64,000 nt of DNA from Pseudomonas sp. KU26590 (lineage in GTDB: Bacteria > Pseudomonadota > Gammaproteobacteria > Pseudomonadales > Pseudomonadaceae): assembly GCF_026153515.1 (NCBI RefSeq), contig NZ_CP110644.1:2943501-3007500 (forward strand), written 5' to 3'. A model generated the notes under the pieces. It saw only the letters and a list, made by a program, of their open reading frames with translations. It did no database searches and was not told the origin of the DNA. Positions 63,901 to 64,000 of the stretch are shown piece after piece. Every line of letters begins with the position of its first letter. Position 1 is the first letter of the stretch. Both the position numbers and the translations under genes were made by a program.

Positions 63901-64000
63901 GGCTGCGTTCCACCTTTTTTCGTGCACACCGAAGGCGTGCGTTTTTTATGGGCAGATGCGAAAAGAAGTGTTGCGTGTGGCCGTGGACGCTGGCGCTCGA

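Overview
The window is chromosomal DNA of a Pseudomonas species, probably of the broad fluorescens/syringae assemblage; I cannot name the species. The case rests on GC-rich genes with Pseudomonas-style REP palindromes between them, an H2-type type VI secretion (T6SS) locus in the gene order known from P. aeruginosa HSI-2 (tssA-B-C-E-F-G-clpV-sfa-orfX-fha-tssJ-K-L-M-stp-stk), and Pseudomonas pairings such as cysI with a DUF934 gene.

Layout. 1-2300: an azoreductase (azoR) and an exported alpha/beta hydrolase. 2321-23859: a complete T6SS locus. hcp is divergent from a 16-gene run from tssA to a PP2C phosphatase/Ser-Thr kinase pair. The 560-bp divergent spacer carries three perfect 18-bp palindromes and a sigma-54-like hcp promoter, which fits the sigma-54 activator encoded inside the operon. 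23952-28662: an orphan HicB antitoxin, a polyol-permease-like MFS transporter and a large MscS-type channel. 28790-30930: a tandem array of REP doublets (139-bp period) split by an IS3-family element with a 3-bp target duplication. 30968-35570: five minus-strand genes (Gfo/Idh/MocA oxidoreductase, SDR, APH-fold kinase, SCP2 protein, histidine phosphatase). 35777-39609: sohB, DUF934-cysI and a tiny membrane protein.

40536-51876 is a T6SS effector island: a short-form TssL, VgrG with a C-terminal extension, a PldB/Tle5b-like phospholipase D, two Sel1-repeat lipoproteins likely to be its immunity proteins, PAAR and a second TssF, followed by what may be the first few codons of a lost tssG. The genes abut or overlap. 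The second immunity gene is split by an IS256-family element, and removing the element plus one 8-bp duplication restores the reading frame exactly. The island supplies the spike, tip and toxin that the main locus lacks, and its lone tssL and tssF look like relics of a second T6SS.

52182-56662: a chloroperoxidase-like hydrolase, moaA, a FocA/NirC channel and a CPA1 Na+/H+ antiporter. After a REP-rich gap, 57229-63900 is a seven-gene minus-strand operon: a polyamine-type ABC transporter (ATPase, two permeases, binding protein) interleaved with a three-subunit flavin dehydrogenase of the HcnABC/opine oxidase/hydroxyproline dehydrogenase type. It probably imports and oxidises an amine, opine or imino acid. 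I saw no tRNA, rRNA or CRISPR array.
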